DNA of 63,377 nucleotides from Bacteroidales bacterium (GTDB lineage: Bacteria; Bacteroidota; Bacteroidia; Bacteroidales; F082). Below are positions 51,237 to 60,787 of this stretch, one piece after another. The stretch is from the NCBI GenBank assembly GCA_017630195.1, contig JAGBVS010000209.1, positions 1-63,377 on the forward strand, in the 5' to 3' direction. Numbering within the stretch: the stretch's first letter is position 1; each line of letters begins with the position of its first letter. The position numbers and the translations under genes are program-made. The notes beneath the pieces are model-generated. The model ran no database searches. It had not been told where the DNA came from and worked only from the letters and a program-made list of their open reading frames with translations.

Positions 51237-52595
51237 ATGAAAAAGTTACTGGTATTAAGTTTAGTGGTATTTACTTTGGTGGGATGTAACCCTAATCAAG
51301 GAGAATTAGTCGGTGTTAGAAAGAAAACCAAGCAGTTCTATCATCCAGATCCATACGGAATGGCTTTTGTTCCTATGGGTAGTTTTACAATGGGTGTTGG
51401 TGGTCAAGACATTACTTCTGGACAAACAACACAACCAAAAACCATTTCTGTATCTTCATTCTTTATGGACGAAACAGAAATAACAAACAACGAATATCGC
51501 GAGTTTGTTTATTGGGTGAGAGATTCTATCGCAAGAGATATGCTTGCAGAGAATTCAATAGAAGGTTTCCGTATTACTGAAAATCCAAAAACAGGTGAGG
51601 TTTATGAGGGCGATGGCGTTCTCAATTGGGAAACTCCAATCGAATGGAATAGTGCCGACGAAAACGTCAGACAGGCTTTAGAGGGTATCTTCTTCTCTGA
51701 AGATGAACGTATTTATGGTAAAAAAGAAATCGATCCAAGAAAATTGAATTATCAATATTATTGGATTGACCTTCATGCAGCTTCAAAGAAAGAATTTAAT
51801 GAAGGTGAAACTTACGATTATAAAAACGCAAGTTTCGCTAACCGTAAAAAAGATCGTACAGCATTCGTGAAGAATGAAACCATTAATGTGTACCCAGATA
51901 CATTGGCTTGGATTCACGACTATTCATATTCTTTCAATGATCCTTTAACAGAAAAATATTTCTGGCATGTCGCATACGACAACTATCCTGTTGTTGGTGT
52001 TAACTGGCATCAAGCAAAAGCATTCTGCGTATGGCGTACTGAAAAATTAAACAGATATTTACAATCTCAAAAAGGCGAAACTATATTGTCTGAATTCCGT
52101 CTCCCAACAGAAGCAGAATGGGAATGGGCAGCTCGCGGCGGCAACAGCCTTAACCCTTATCCATGGGGTGGACCTTACACTCGTAGCGCTCAAGGTTGTT
52201 TCTTGGCTAACTTTAAACCATTACGCGGTAACTATATAGCTGACGGCGGCTTGAGAACATTAGTCGTAGGCCATTATCCTCCAAATGACTGGGGATTGTA
52301 TGACATGTCTGGTAATGTAGCAGAATGGACAAACAGCGCTTATGACCCTATTTCATATAACTACGCATGGGATATGAATCCAAACTATACTTATAATGCT
52401 AGTGAAGACGATCCTGCAATTATGAAAAGAAAAGTCATTCGTGGCGGCTCTTGGAAAGATATCGCTTACTATTTAGAAGTATCAACACGTGCTTATGAGT
52501 ACCAAGATACAGCAAAATGTTACATCGGCTTCCGTTGTATCCAACCTTATCTCGGAATTAATAAAGGCGATAATAACGCATCACATGTTTATTAA
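51237..52595 (+). CDS. gldK: T9SS lipoprotein GldK/PorK
   Basis: A 452-residue lipoprotein (TLVGCN, Cys17) with a formylglycine-generating-enzyme-like (SUMF1) domain: MAFVPMGSFTMG, FFMDETEITNNEYREF, RLPTEAEWEWAARGG, YDMSGNVAEWTNS and VIRGGSWKD. In the T9SS it forms the large periplasmic ring with GldN and is not an active FGE. Upstream of gldL by 50 nt. Confidence 0.96.
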   Translation: MKKLLVLSLVVFTLVGCNPNQGELVGVRKKTKQFYHPDPYGMAFVPMGSFTMGVGGQDITSGQTTQPKTISVSSFFMDETEITNNEYREFVYWVRDSIARDMLAENSIEGFRITENPKTGEVYEGDGVLNWETPIEWNSADENVRQALEGIFFSEDERIYGKKEIDPRKLNYQYYWIDLHAASKKEFNEGETYDYKNASFANRKKDRTAFVKNETINVYPDTLAWIHDYSYSFNDPLTEKYFWHVAYDNYPVVGVNWHQAKAFCVWRTEKLNRYLQSQKGETILSEFRLPTEAEWEWAARGGNSLNPYPWGGPYTRSAQGCFLANFKPLRGNYIADGGLRTLVVGHYPPNDWGLYDMSGNVAEWTNSAYDPISYNYAWDMNPNYTYNASEDDPAIMKRKVIRGGSWKDIAYYLEVSTRAYEYQDTAKCYIGFRCIQPYLGINKGDNNASHVY

Positions 52596-52645
52596 AAAAT
52601 TAGAAAAGTAAATAAATAATAAATTAACATTAAAAAAATAGAATT

Positions 52646-53338
52646 ATGGGTAATTTCGGTAAATTTTTGTCAAGTAGAAAATTTAAAGTTGTAATGGGTT
52701 ACGTTTATGGCTTTGGTGCAGCTATCGTTCTTGTAGGTGCTTTGTTCAAACTTACACACTGGCCAGGTGCAACACTTATGCTTACAGTTGGTCTTTTAAC
52801 TGAGGCTGTGATCTTCATTTTGTCATCATTTGAACCACCTCACATGGAACCAGACTGGAGCTTGGTATATCCAGAATTAGCATACGCATACCACGGTGAT
52901 GAAGAAGTAAAACCTGCTGCAAAAAAAGCAGAAAACAAAAAATCAACAACAGAACAACTCGATGATATGTTGGGTAAAGCTAACATCAACCAAGATGTTC
53001 TCAATAAATTAGGTGCTGGTATCAATAAACTCAGCGAAAATGCTTCAAAAATGGCTGAAATCAGCGACGCAGTTGCAGCAACAAAAGAATATGCAACAGT
53101 TATGCGTAAAGCTACTGAATCAGCTAACGCTCTTGAAGTACAACTCCAAAGCACTTTACTCGTAGCTGATACAAACAAGAAATTAAATAAAACAATGTCA
53201 GAATATATTGAAAAAGTTAACGCTTCTGCAACATCAACAGACGCTCTTAACCATCAATTAGCTGACTTGTCAAAACGTATGACAGCTCTCAATACTGTTT
53301 ACGGCAACATGCTTTCTGCAATGAACGTTAAAGCCTGA
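52646..53338 (+). CDS. gldL: T9SS motor protein GldL/PorL
   Basis: A 230-residue inner-membrane protein with two helices (about 14-34 and 42-61) and a cytoplasmic helical tail. YGFGAAIVLVGALFKLTHWPG and LLTEAVIFILSSFEPP carry the conserved Lys, His and Glu53; the equivalent Glu in Flavobacterium is proposed to be protonated during rotation of GldM. Stator of the proton-driven motor. Confidence 0.95.
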   Translation: MGNFGKFLSSRKFKVVMGYVYGFGAAIVLVGALFKLTHWPGATLMLTVGLLTEAVIFILSSFEPPHMEPDWSLVYPELAYAYHGDEEVKPAAKKAENKKSTTEQLDDMLGKANINQDVLNKLGAGINKLSENASKMAEISDAVAATKEYATVMRKATESANALEVQLQSTLLVADTNKKLNKTMSEYIEKVNASATSTDALNHQLADLSKRMTALNTVYGNMLSAMNVKA

Positions 53339-53385
53339 TAAGTTTTTTAAGCTCAATTATTATTAACAAATAAAGATTATAAAAT

Positions 53386-55065
53386 ATGGCAGGAGCAAAA
53401 GAAACCCCAAGGCAGAAGATGATCGGCATGATGTATCTTGTTTTGACTGCCTTATTAGCTTTGAACGTGTCGGTAGGTGTTATCGACTCTTTCTCAAACG
53501 TAAATAAAGGTATCGAATCATCTATATCAAGCATCGAAAAGAAAATTGACGATTACTACAATACTTTTGAGCAACAATATCAAAAAGATAAAGTCAAGAC
53601 TGCTAAGCCATGGCAAAAAGCTCAAGAGATTCGCGTAAAAACTGATGAATTAATCAACTATATTGAAGGCGTAAAACTTGAATTATTATTAGAAAATAAT
53701 GGTATTACAAGAGAACAAGCTTTCAATCAAGAAGGTGAAGAAATCTATATCTTAAATCCTGATAGAGCTGATGTAAATAAACATAGACGTATTTTCCATG
53801 AAATCAACTTCGCTGATGTAAATCCTAAAGATAAGGAAGATGCAGTTGTACGTATGATGATTGAGAATGGAAAAGCTACAGAATTACGTACTAAAATTGA
53901 AGAATATCGTCAGTATATCATAAAGACTATTGAAGACTATACTCACCATGAATATGACAGCCATATAGGTCTTAAAACTGAAGATATTACTAATGTTGCA
54001 GGTGAAGTTGTATCATGGGAACATCAAAACTTTGATAAAGTTATCCCACCAGCAGCTTTTACTATCATTAACAACATGGTTGCTGAAATTCAAACAGCTG
54101 AGTTTGACGCTATCGCTGAATTATTCAAGAGCATCGGTGCAAGCGATTATAAATTCAATAAATTGGAAGCAAAAGTATTCCCTAAATCAACTTACGTTTT
54201 AAGTGGCGGTGAATACGAAGCTCAAATTTACATCGCTGGTACAGATACAGAAAGAAAATTTGACGCTAAATTCGCAAGAGGCGTTAAAGACTTCAAAGAT
54301 GCAAAAGCAAATGCTATTCAAACTGTATCAAGTAAAGATGGTGTTGTAACAATTAAAATCCCTGCTCAACAAGAAGGTGAACAATTGTTCGCTGGTGTTG
54401 TTGAAATGGTTAACCCAGAAACTGGTAAAATTGAACCTTATCATTTCGAATCATCTTTCACTGTAGCTCCTCCAGCAGCAACAGTATCTCCAACCAAGAT
54501 GAACGTAATGTATAGAAACATTGAAAACCCTATTTCTGTTTCAGCTCCAGGTTTTAAAAACGAAGACATTAAGGTTACTGTTTCTAATGGTAATGGTACA
54601 ATCAAAGAAGTTAACAAAACTAAAGGTGAATATGTTGTTACTCCAGGTAAAGAAAACGAAACAATCATCACAGCATCAACAATGGTTGATGGTAAAGAAA
54701 TAGCTTTAGGAACACAAGTATTCCGTATCAAAGCTGTTCCAGACCCAATGCCATCATTTAATGGCAAAGAAGGTGGTACTTTCTCTAAAAACGACCTCCT
54801 TAGTCTTGGTAGTGTTGATGTTAAGTTAGTTGACTTTGATTTTGCTGATTATGAATTTAAAGTTGTCTCTTATGTTGTACAAACTACTGTTGGTAGTTTC
54901 TCAAGTAAAGAGCCTAATAATGGAAGTAAATTCAGCGATAAAATTATTAAGAATATTAATTCAGCAAAACGTGGACAAACATTTTACTTCTCAGACATTG
55001 TGGTTAGAGAACCAAATGGTGATGAACGTAGGTTGAAAGCTATCTTAAAAGCTGAAATTAAATAA
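53386..55065 (+). CDS. gldM: T9SS motor shaft protein GldM/PorM
   Basis: A 559-residue protein, slightly longer than the usual 510-520. The N-terminus ETPRQKMIGMMYLVLTALLALNV keeps Arg9, which in structures faces the GldL Glu, and a single membrane helix (about 12-34). A long periplasmic part of four beta/helical domains follows (VAPPAATVSPTKMNVMYRNIENPISVSAPG marks the third). Dimer that spans the periplasm to the GldKN ring. Confidence 0.95.
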   Translation: MAGAKETPRQKMIGMMYLVLTALLALNVSVGVIDSFSNVNKGIESSISSIEKKIDDYYNTFEQQYQKDKVKTAKPWQKAQEIRVKTDELINYIEGVKLELLLENNGITREQAFNQEGEEIYILNPDRADVNKHRRIFHEINFADVNPKDKEDAVVRMMIENGKATELRTKIEEYRQYIIKTIEDYTHHEYDSHIGLKTEDITNVAGEVVSWEHQNFDKVIPPAAFTIINNMVAEIQTAEFDAIAELFKSIGASDYKFNKLEAKVFPKSTYVLSGGEYEAQIYIAGTDTERKFDAKFARGVKDFKDAKANAIQTVSSKDGVVTIKIPAQQEGEQLFAGVVEMVNPETGKIEPYHFESSFTVAPPAATVSPTKMNVMYRNIENPISVSAPGFKNEDIKVTVSNGNGTIKEVNKTKGEYVVTPGKENETIITASTMVDGKEIALGTQVFRIKAVPDPMPSFNGKEGGTFSKNDLLSLGSVDVKLVDFDFADYEFKVVSYVVQTTVGSFSSKEPNNGSKFSDKIIKNINSAKRGQTFYFSDIVVREPNGDERRLKAILKAEIK

Positions 55066-55085
55066 CAAACTAAAATTAGTTTAGA

Positions 55086-55907
55086 ATGAAAAAGATATTA
55101 GTAATAATCGCTCTTTTAGGGTTCTTATATACACCAGAATTATCTGCACAATTCTTGGATGATGAATCATCAAAAGTGGGATTCTATGTAGAAAATTCAA
55201 CAGGTGTTAAAAAACCAATGCCTCAGCCTTCAATCAGAGAAGCCGATGTCATGTGGAAGAAAACTGTTTGGAGAGAAGTCGATTTCCGTCAAAAAATGAA
55301 TCAGGGTTTCTATTTTCCAACAAAGCCACAAGGCAATTGGAAGAACCTTTATACTATTTTGATGGATGCTCTTAAAGAAGGTATAATTACAGCATACAAA
55401 GTTAGTATTTATGATGATATTAAAGGTGATCTTCTAGAAAAAGTGACATATGATGATGTTGTTGAACAGCATAAGAGAGAATCACAATTAGGCAACGTAG
55501 AAAATGTCAATGTTGAAGATGTAATGCGTTGTATGATCAAAGAAATATGGTACTTTGATAAACAAAGATCTCAACTTATGGTTCGTATTCTTGCAATTTG
55601 CCCAATTGAAATAACGAACGATGGAACAATGGGTGAAACAAAAACCCCATTATTCTGGGTACCTTATAATGAAGAAACTCGTCAATTGTTAGTTCAATAT
55701 CCTTTCCATAATCGTAGCAATTCAGCTGCTCAATTAAACTATGATGAGGTGTTTGTTAAAAGAATGTTTGATAGCTATATCATTAGAGAGGAAAACGTTT
55801 ATGACCGCGAAATCGCTGAGTATGCAAAAGGCATCGATGCTCTTAAAGAGTCAGAACGTATCAAAAATACAATCATAGACTTCGAACAAAATCTTTGGGA
55901 ATATTAA
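55086..55907 (+). CDS. gldN: T9SS ring protein GldN/PorN
   Basis: A 273-residue periplasmic protein: signal peptide ending PELSA/QF, then EADVMWKKTVWREVDFRQKMNQGFYFP and VMRCMIKEIWYFDKQRSQLMVRILAICP, both GldN/PorN hallmarks. Binds GldK and GldM. Last gene of the operon, 20 nt after gldM, with a terminator after it. Confidence 0.95.
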   Translation: MKKILVIIALLGFLYTPELSAQFLDDESSKVGFYVENSTGVKKPMPQPSIREADVMWKKTVWREVDFRQKMNQGFYFPTKPQGNWKNLYTILMDALKEGIITAYKVSIYDDIKGDLLEKVTYDDVVEQHKRESQLGNVENVNVEDVMRCMIKEIWYFDKQRSQLMVRILAICPIEITNDGTMGETKTPLFWVPYNEETRQLLVQYPFHNRSNSAAQLNYDEVFVKRMFDSYIIREENVYDREIAEYAKGIDALKESERIKNTIIDFEQNLWEY

Positions 55908-55908
55908 T

Positions 55909-55934
55909 GGCTAAAGATTAAAGTCTAAAGGCTA
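55909..55934 (+). repeat. GGCTAAAG-type repeat after gldN
   Basis: GGCTAAAGATTAAAG then TCTAAAGGCTAA follows the gldN stop directly, the same family as 2582-2607 and 4928-4953. Confidence 0.65.
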
Positions 55935-55941
55935 ATGTTAG

Positions 55942-55975
55942 AAAAAGTGCTGCTATAAATATAGTGGCACTTTTT
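55942..55975 (+). terminator. Terminator of the por/gld operon
   Basis: AAAAAGTGC (55942-55950) pairs with GCACTTTTT (55967-55975); CTATA/TATAG (55953-55957, 55960-55964) continues the stem inside a 2x2 internal loop. A T-run follows. Confidence 0.88.
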
Positions 55976-56068
55976 TCTTATGGTATAAGAGTCAAAATTA
56001 TTCCTGATTCCTAATATCTAATTCCTAATTATTTACTATTTTTACAAACCAAAATTTATAGCATTATA

Positions 56069-58171
56069 ATGGTCGATATTCTGCAAACTAAAATAGAATT
56101 TCTAAAAGGCGTTGGCCCGAAACGAGCTGAGCTTCTGAATAAGGAACTCGGTGTTTTTACGTTTCAAGATCTTCTCGAATATTTCCCCTTCAGATATGTT
56201 GACCGTAGCAAAATACATAAAGTAAACCAAATTTACGACGATACTGTCTATTATCAACTTGTCGGAACTATCTCTAATATGAAGGCGCATGGCGAACCTC
56301 GAACAACACGCATTAGCGCAACTTTTACTGATGAGACTGGCTCTATCGAGTTGGTTTGGTTTAAAGGACTAAAATGGATTAAAAATAAATTCACTCCTGG
56401 AAAAAAATATCTTCTTTTCGGTAAGGCTAATGTCTTTAACAACAGATTTTCGTTCACCCATCCTGATATTGAAGATTACGATCCTAATGACAGAGTCGTT
56501 GGGGAAAGTCTGCAAGGCGTTTATAATACGACAGAGAAACTCCGTAACGCCGGACTTGGGACAAAGCAGTTAGCCAAAATCATCAAGACTTTGGTTTTGC
56601 AAACATGGGAGATGATACCGGAAAACCTTCCGAAATCTTTGATTTTACAAGATAAGTTGCTTTCAAGAAAAGCAGCTTTCTACAAAATTCATCTGCCAAA
56701 TAACAGTAATGATATTCATCTTGCGACAACAAGACTTAAATACGAAGAACATTTCTTTTTTCAGCTTCGACTTCTTTTAAATAAAAAAGAAAGAAAGATA
56801 AATACCAGAAGTGTCATTTTTAACAATGTAGGTGAATATTTTAACACATTCTATAATGAACATTTGCCATTTCCACTTACCAATGCGCAGAAACGTGTCA
56901 TAAAGGAAATACGCAGCGACCTGAAGACAGGATTTCAGATGAACCGACTTCTTCAAGGAGATGTGGGTAGCGGAAAGACAATTGTGGCTCTTATGGTGAT
57001 GCTGCTTGCTCTTGACAATGGTTATCAGGCAGCGCTGATGGCACCTACTGAAATTCTCGCCAATCAGCATTACGAGACAATTAAAAAAATGCTCGGCGAT
57101 ATGAAGGTTACGGTGGCTTTACTTACCGGCTCCACAAAGCAAAAAGAAAGAAAGAATATTTTGCCGGCGCTCGAAAATGGCGATATAAATATAATTATAG
57201 GCACACATGCCCTGATTGAGGAAACTGTAAAATTTAAGAAATTAGGACTCTGTATCGTTGACGAGCAACATCGTTTTGGAGTGGCTCAACGGGCTCGTTT
57301 TTGGGAGAAGACAGATTATCCGCCCCATACTCTTGTTATGACAGCTACACCAATCCCAAGAACTTTAGCTATGACACAATATGGCGACCTCGATGTGTCT
57401 AAAATTGATGAGTTGCCTCCAGGAAGAAAACCTGTCAAAACAGTTCATCTTTATCAAGAACAACGTCTGACGGTTCTTTCTTTTATGAAAAAACAAATAG
57501 CAGAAGGACGACAAATTTACGTGGTATATCCACTTATCAAAGAGTCGGAAAAGATGGATTTGATAAACCTTCAAGAAGGATATGAGTCGTTGCTTCGTGA
57601 CTTCCCTGAACCACACTACAGAATTTGCGTGGTGCACGGACAAATGAGTGCTGAGGATAAAGATTTCGAAATGCAACGTTTTGTTAAACATCAGGCTCAC
57701 ATAATGGTTGCAACCACGGTTATTGAAGTTGGTGTAAATGTACCAAACGCTTCAGTTATGGTTATTGAGAACGCTAACCGATTCGGTCTGTCGCAGCTTC
57801 ATCAGCTGAGAGGAAGAGTAGGACGCGGCGCAGATCAATCGTATTGTCTTTTGGTCACAGACCATAAAATAACTGGAGAAGGCAAGAAAAGAATGGAGAC
57901 AATGGTACGCACAAACGATGGCTTTGAAATTGCTGAAGCCGACCTTCAACTGAGAGGCCCTGGTGAAACACAGGGAACACGACAGTCGGGAATGATTGAA
58001 ATGAAAATAGGAGATTTCGTCAAAGATGAACCTATAATCAGACATACAAGAAGAATGGTTAATCTGTTATTGGATAGCGACCCAACATTATCAAATCCTG
58101 AACACCAGATAACAAAAGACTTTTTTAATAAGAATTTCGCCAACGGCTTCGACTGGGGACGGATTGGGTAA
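56069..58171 (+). CDS. recG: ATP-dependent DNA helicase RecG
   Basis: A 700-residue helicase. Wedge/OB domain about 60-150 (TVYYQLVGTISNMKAHG), Walker A QGDVGSGKTIVALM, DEQHRFGV (DExH), MTATPIPRTLA, and motif VI HQLRGRVGRGADQSYC. Reverses stalled forks and processes Holliday junctions. Monocistronic, between word-like repeats on both sides. Confidence 0.97.
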   Translation: MVDILQTKIEFLKGVGPKRAELLNKELGVFTFQDLLEYFPFRYVDRSKIHKVNQIYDDTVYYQLVGTISNMKAHGEPRTTRISATFTDETGSIELVWFKGLKWIKNKFTPGKKYLLFGKANVFNNRFSFTHPDIEDYDPNDRVVGESLQGVYNTTEKLRNAGLGTKQLAKIIKTLVLQTWEMIPENLPKSLILQDKLLSRKAAFYKIHLPNNSNDIHLATTRLKYEEHFFFQLRLLLNKKERKINTRSVIFNNVGEYFNTFYNEHLPFPLTNAQKRVIKEIRSDLKTGFQMNRLLQGDVGSGKTIVALMVMLLALDNGYQAALMAPTEILANQHYETIKKMLGDMKVTVALLTGSTKQKERKNILPALENGDINIIIGTHALIEETVKFKKLGLCIVDEQHRFGVAQRARFWEKTDYPPHTLVMTATPIPRTLAMTQYGDLDVSKIDELPPGRKPVKTVHLYQEQRLTVLSFMKKQIAEGRQIYVVYPLIKESEKMDLINLQEGYESLLRDFPEPHYRICVVHGQMSAEDKDFEMQRFVKHQAHIMVATTVIEVGVNVPNASVMVIENANRFGLSQLHQLRGRVGRGADQSYCLLVTDHKITGEGKKRMETMVRTNDGFEIAEADLQLRGPGETQGTRQSGMIEMKIGDFVKDEPIIRHTRRMVNLLLDSDPTLSNPEHQITKDFFNKNFANGFDWGRIG

Positions 58172-58175
58172 TGCT

Positions 58176-58257
58176 AATTCATAATGCATAATTCATAATT
58201 CATAATTTGGGAAGTGATAATTATGCATTATGCATTGTGAATTATGAATTTTTTTCT
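58176..58257. terminator. Large AATTATGCAT palindrome after recG
   Basis: Arms 58176-58207 and 58218-58250 are built from repeated AATTCATAAT/ATTATGCAT words and pair over about 32 positions with a few mismatches; a run of T follows. Acts as terminator by position. The same words occur at 4978-5006. Confidence 0.6.
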
Positions 58258-58271
58258 TAAAAAATCCTCTG

Positions 58272-58298
58272 ACATTTTGTCATAAAATGTTATCTTTG
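58272..58298 (+). promoter_or_regulatory. pheT -7 box with ACATTTT palindrome
   Basis: TATCTTTG (58291-58298) is the -7 box. ACATTTT (58272-58278) and AAAATGT (58284-58290) form a 7-bp inverted repeat with 5-nt spacer touching it, in operator position. No leader long enough for a T-box or attenuator. Confidence 0.5.
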
Positions 58299-58320
58299 CA
58301 TTTTAAATCATGATTTTACA

Positions 58321-60786
58321 ATGAAAGTATCTTATAATTGGCTCAGACAGTATATCAACTGCGAATTATCAGCAGAAGAAATTGGAAAGAAATTAACAGG
58401 AACAGGTCTCGAAGTTGAGGACTTAACACCTTATGAATCAATAAAAGGCGCATTAAAAGGCGTTGTTGTAGGTAAAGTTATCTACTGTGTTGATCACCCT
58501 AATTCAGATCATCTTCATATTACAAAAGTAGATGTAGGTGCAGAAGAACCTCTCAACATCGTTTGCGGTGCTCCTAACGTAGCAGAAGGACAAAAAGTTT
58601 TGGTTGCTACTATAGGCACAGAACTTTACAAAGACGGTGAGTCTTTCACTATAAAAAAAGGTAAGATTCGTGGCGAGGTTTCAGAAGGCATGATTTGCGC
58701 TGAAGATGAACTCGGCATCGGTGAGTCACACGATGGCATTATGGTTCTTCCTGAAGATTATGAAATAGGAAAACCAGCTTCTTTCTATTTCCCAGTCGAA
58801 CAAGATGTCACTTTGGAAATAGGTTTGACGGCAAACCGCTCAGACGCTACTTCTCACATAGGCGTCAACCGCGACTTGGTGGCTGCTCTCAATTATCAAG
58901 AAAAAACAGACAAATATCATCTTAATATTCCTTCAGTCGATGACTTCAAAGTTGAAAATACTGACAACGATATTGAAATCGTCGTTGAAGATACAAAGGC
59001 TTGTCCTCGCTACTCAGGCGTGACAGTAAGCGGCGTGAAAGTTGGTCCTTCTCCAAAATGGTTGAAACACAGATTAGAAGCTGTCGGACTTCGTTCTATC
59101 AACAACATCGTTGACATCTCTAACTACGTTTTGATGGAAACTGGTCAGCCTCTTCACACTTTCGACGCTGATAAAATTAAAGGTAAGAAAGTTGTTGTAA
59201 AATGTTTGGCAGAAGGCACACCATTCGTTACTTTAGATGGCGTTGAACGTAAACTTAGCAATACAAACTTGATGATTTGTAACGCAGAAGAACCAATGTG
59301 CATCGCTGGTGTTTTCGGTGGTGCAGAATCCGGAGTTACAGAAAATACAACTAATGTATTTATAGAAAGTGCTTACTTCAATCCAACATCAGTAAGAAAG
59401 ACTTCAAAATATCATGGCTTGCAAACTGATGCCAGCTTCCGTTTTGAACGTGGTTGCGACCCAAATATGACAATCTATGCTTTGAAACGTGCAGCATTAT
59501 TAATCAAGGAATTAGCAGGTGGAACAATATCTTCTGAAGTGAAAGATGTTGTCAACGGTGACTTTGCACCGGTTCGCGTAGAACTTAAATTCGCTTATCT
59601 CAACAAAATAGCAGGTCAAGAAATAGAAAAGGAAATAGCTGTCAATATCTTGAAAAACTTAGATTGCAAAGTTGTTGAACTTAATGATGAAGCTGTAATA
59701 GTTGATGTTCCTACATGCAAAGTCGATGTCTATCGTCCTGCTGATTTGGTTGAAGAAATACTTCGTATCTACGGTTACGATAACATTGCCATCCCAGAAA
59801 AAATCAATGCTACTCTTAACGTAGTGGCAAAGCCAGATCCAGAAAAATTAAAGAGAAACATTTCTATCATGTTGGCTTCTAATGGTTTCTATGAAATCAT
59901 GAACAACTCTTTGACAAAAGAGTCATACACCAAAGACATGGACAGTTTCGACGAAAATAGAAATGTTAAAATATTAAATCCATTAAGTTCAGACTTGAAC
60001 GTTCTTCGTCAATCACTTCTTTTCGGTGGTTTGAAGAGCATAGAAAATAATCATAATCATAAGATTTTCGACATTAAATTCTTCGAATTCGGCAACACAT
60101 ATTTCTATGATGCTGATAAAAAACAAGAAGGCGTTTCGTTGTCACCATATTCTGAAATATATAATCTCGACTTGTTTATCACAGGTAAAGATAAAGAAGA
60201 ATTATGGAGCAATAAACCACAAAATGTTGATTTCTATGAACTTAAAAAATATGTTTTGGGTATCTTAAACAAACTCAATATCGATGTCAATAAAATCGAG
60301 ATGAGTGAAGGTCAAGCAAAACATTATGAATATTCAATAGTTTACACTCTCAACGGAATGGAATTATGTACTCTCGGCAAGATAAATCAAAAGACATTGA
60401 AACTCTTTGATTTGAAGAGAGAGGTATATCATGCAACAATGAATTGGGATAACTTATTGAAAGCTAACAAAGAAGCTAAGGCTGTTCGTTATGAACCATT
60501 GCCAAAATTCCCAGCTGTTCGTCGTGACTTGGCATTAATTTTCGATAAGAACGTGAACTTTGAACAAGTTAAAAACGTTGCTTTTGCAGCAGAGAACAAA
60601 ATCTTGACATCTGTCAGTTTGTTCGATATCTATACCGGCGACAAGATTCCGGAAGGCAAGAAACAATATGCATTGAGTTTCATTTTACTTGATACTCAAA
60701 AGACATTGACTGATAAGGTTATTGAAAAGACAATGGCCAAGATTCAGACTGCCATAGAACAACAATTAAAAGCAACTTTAAGATAA
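58321..60786 (+). CDS. pheT: Phenylalanyl-tRNA synthetase beta subunit
   Basis: An 821-residue subunit. It has the N-terminal tRNA-binding/EMAP-like domain (VVGKVIYCVDHPNSDHLHITKVDVG), B3/B4 editing domain (about 210-400, ALDTDASFRFERG-like GLQTDASFRFERGCDPN), B5, catalytic-like core, and the C-terminal FDX-ACB anticodon-binding domain (YEPLPKFPAVRRDLALIFDKNV). pheS is not adjacent, as is usual in Bacteroidota. One nt before the next gene. Confidence 0.97.
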   Translation: MKVSYNWLRQYINCELSAEEIGKKLTGTGLEVEDLTPYESIKGALKGVVVGKVIYCVDHPNSDHLHITKVDVGAEEPLNIVCGAPNVAEGQKVLVATIGTELYKDGESFTIKKGKIRGEVSEGMICAEDELGIGESHDGIMVLPEDYEIGKPASFYFPVEQDVTLEIGLTANRSDATSHIGVNRDLVAALNYQEKTDKYHLNIPSVDDFKVENTDNDIEIVVEDTKACPRYSGVTVSGVKVGPSPKWLKHRLEAVGLRSINNIVDISNYVLMETGQPLHTFDADKIKGKKVVVKCLAEGTPFVTLDGVERKLSNTNLMICNAEEPMCIAGVFGGAESGVTENTTNVFIESAYFNPTSVRKTSKYHGLQTDASFRFERGCDPNMTIYALKRAALLIKELAGGTISSEVKDVVNGDFAPVRVELKFAYLNKIAGQEIEKEIAVNILKNLDCKVVELNDEAVIVDVPTCKVDVYRPADLVEEILRIYGYDNIAIPEKINATLNVVAKPDPEKLKRNISIMLASNGFYEIMNNSLTKESYTKDMDSFDENRNVKILNPLSSDLNVLRQSLLFGGLKSIENNHNHKIFDIKFFEFGNTYFYDADKKQEGVSLSPYSEIYNLDLFITGKDKEELWSNKPQNVDFYELKKYVLGILNKLNIDVNKIEMSEGQAKHYEYSIVYTLNGMELCTLGKINQKTLKLFDLKREVYHATMNWDNLLKANKEAKAVRYEPLPKFPAVRRDLALIFDKNVNFEQVKNVAFAAENKILTSVSLFDIYTGDKIPEGKKQYALSFILLDTQKTLTDKVIEKTMAKIQTAIEQQLKATLR

Positions 60787-60787
60787 A

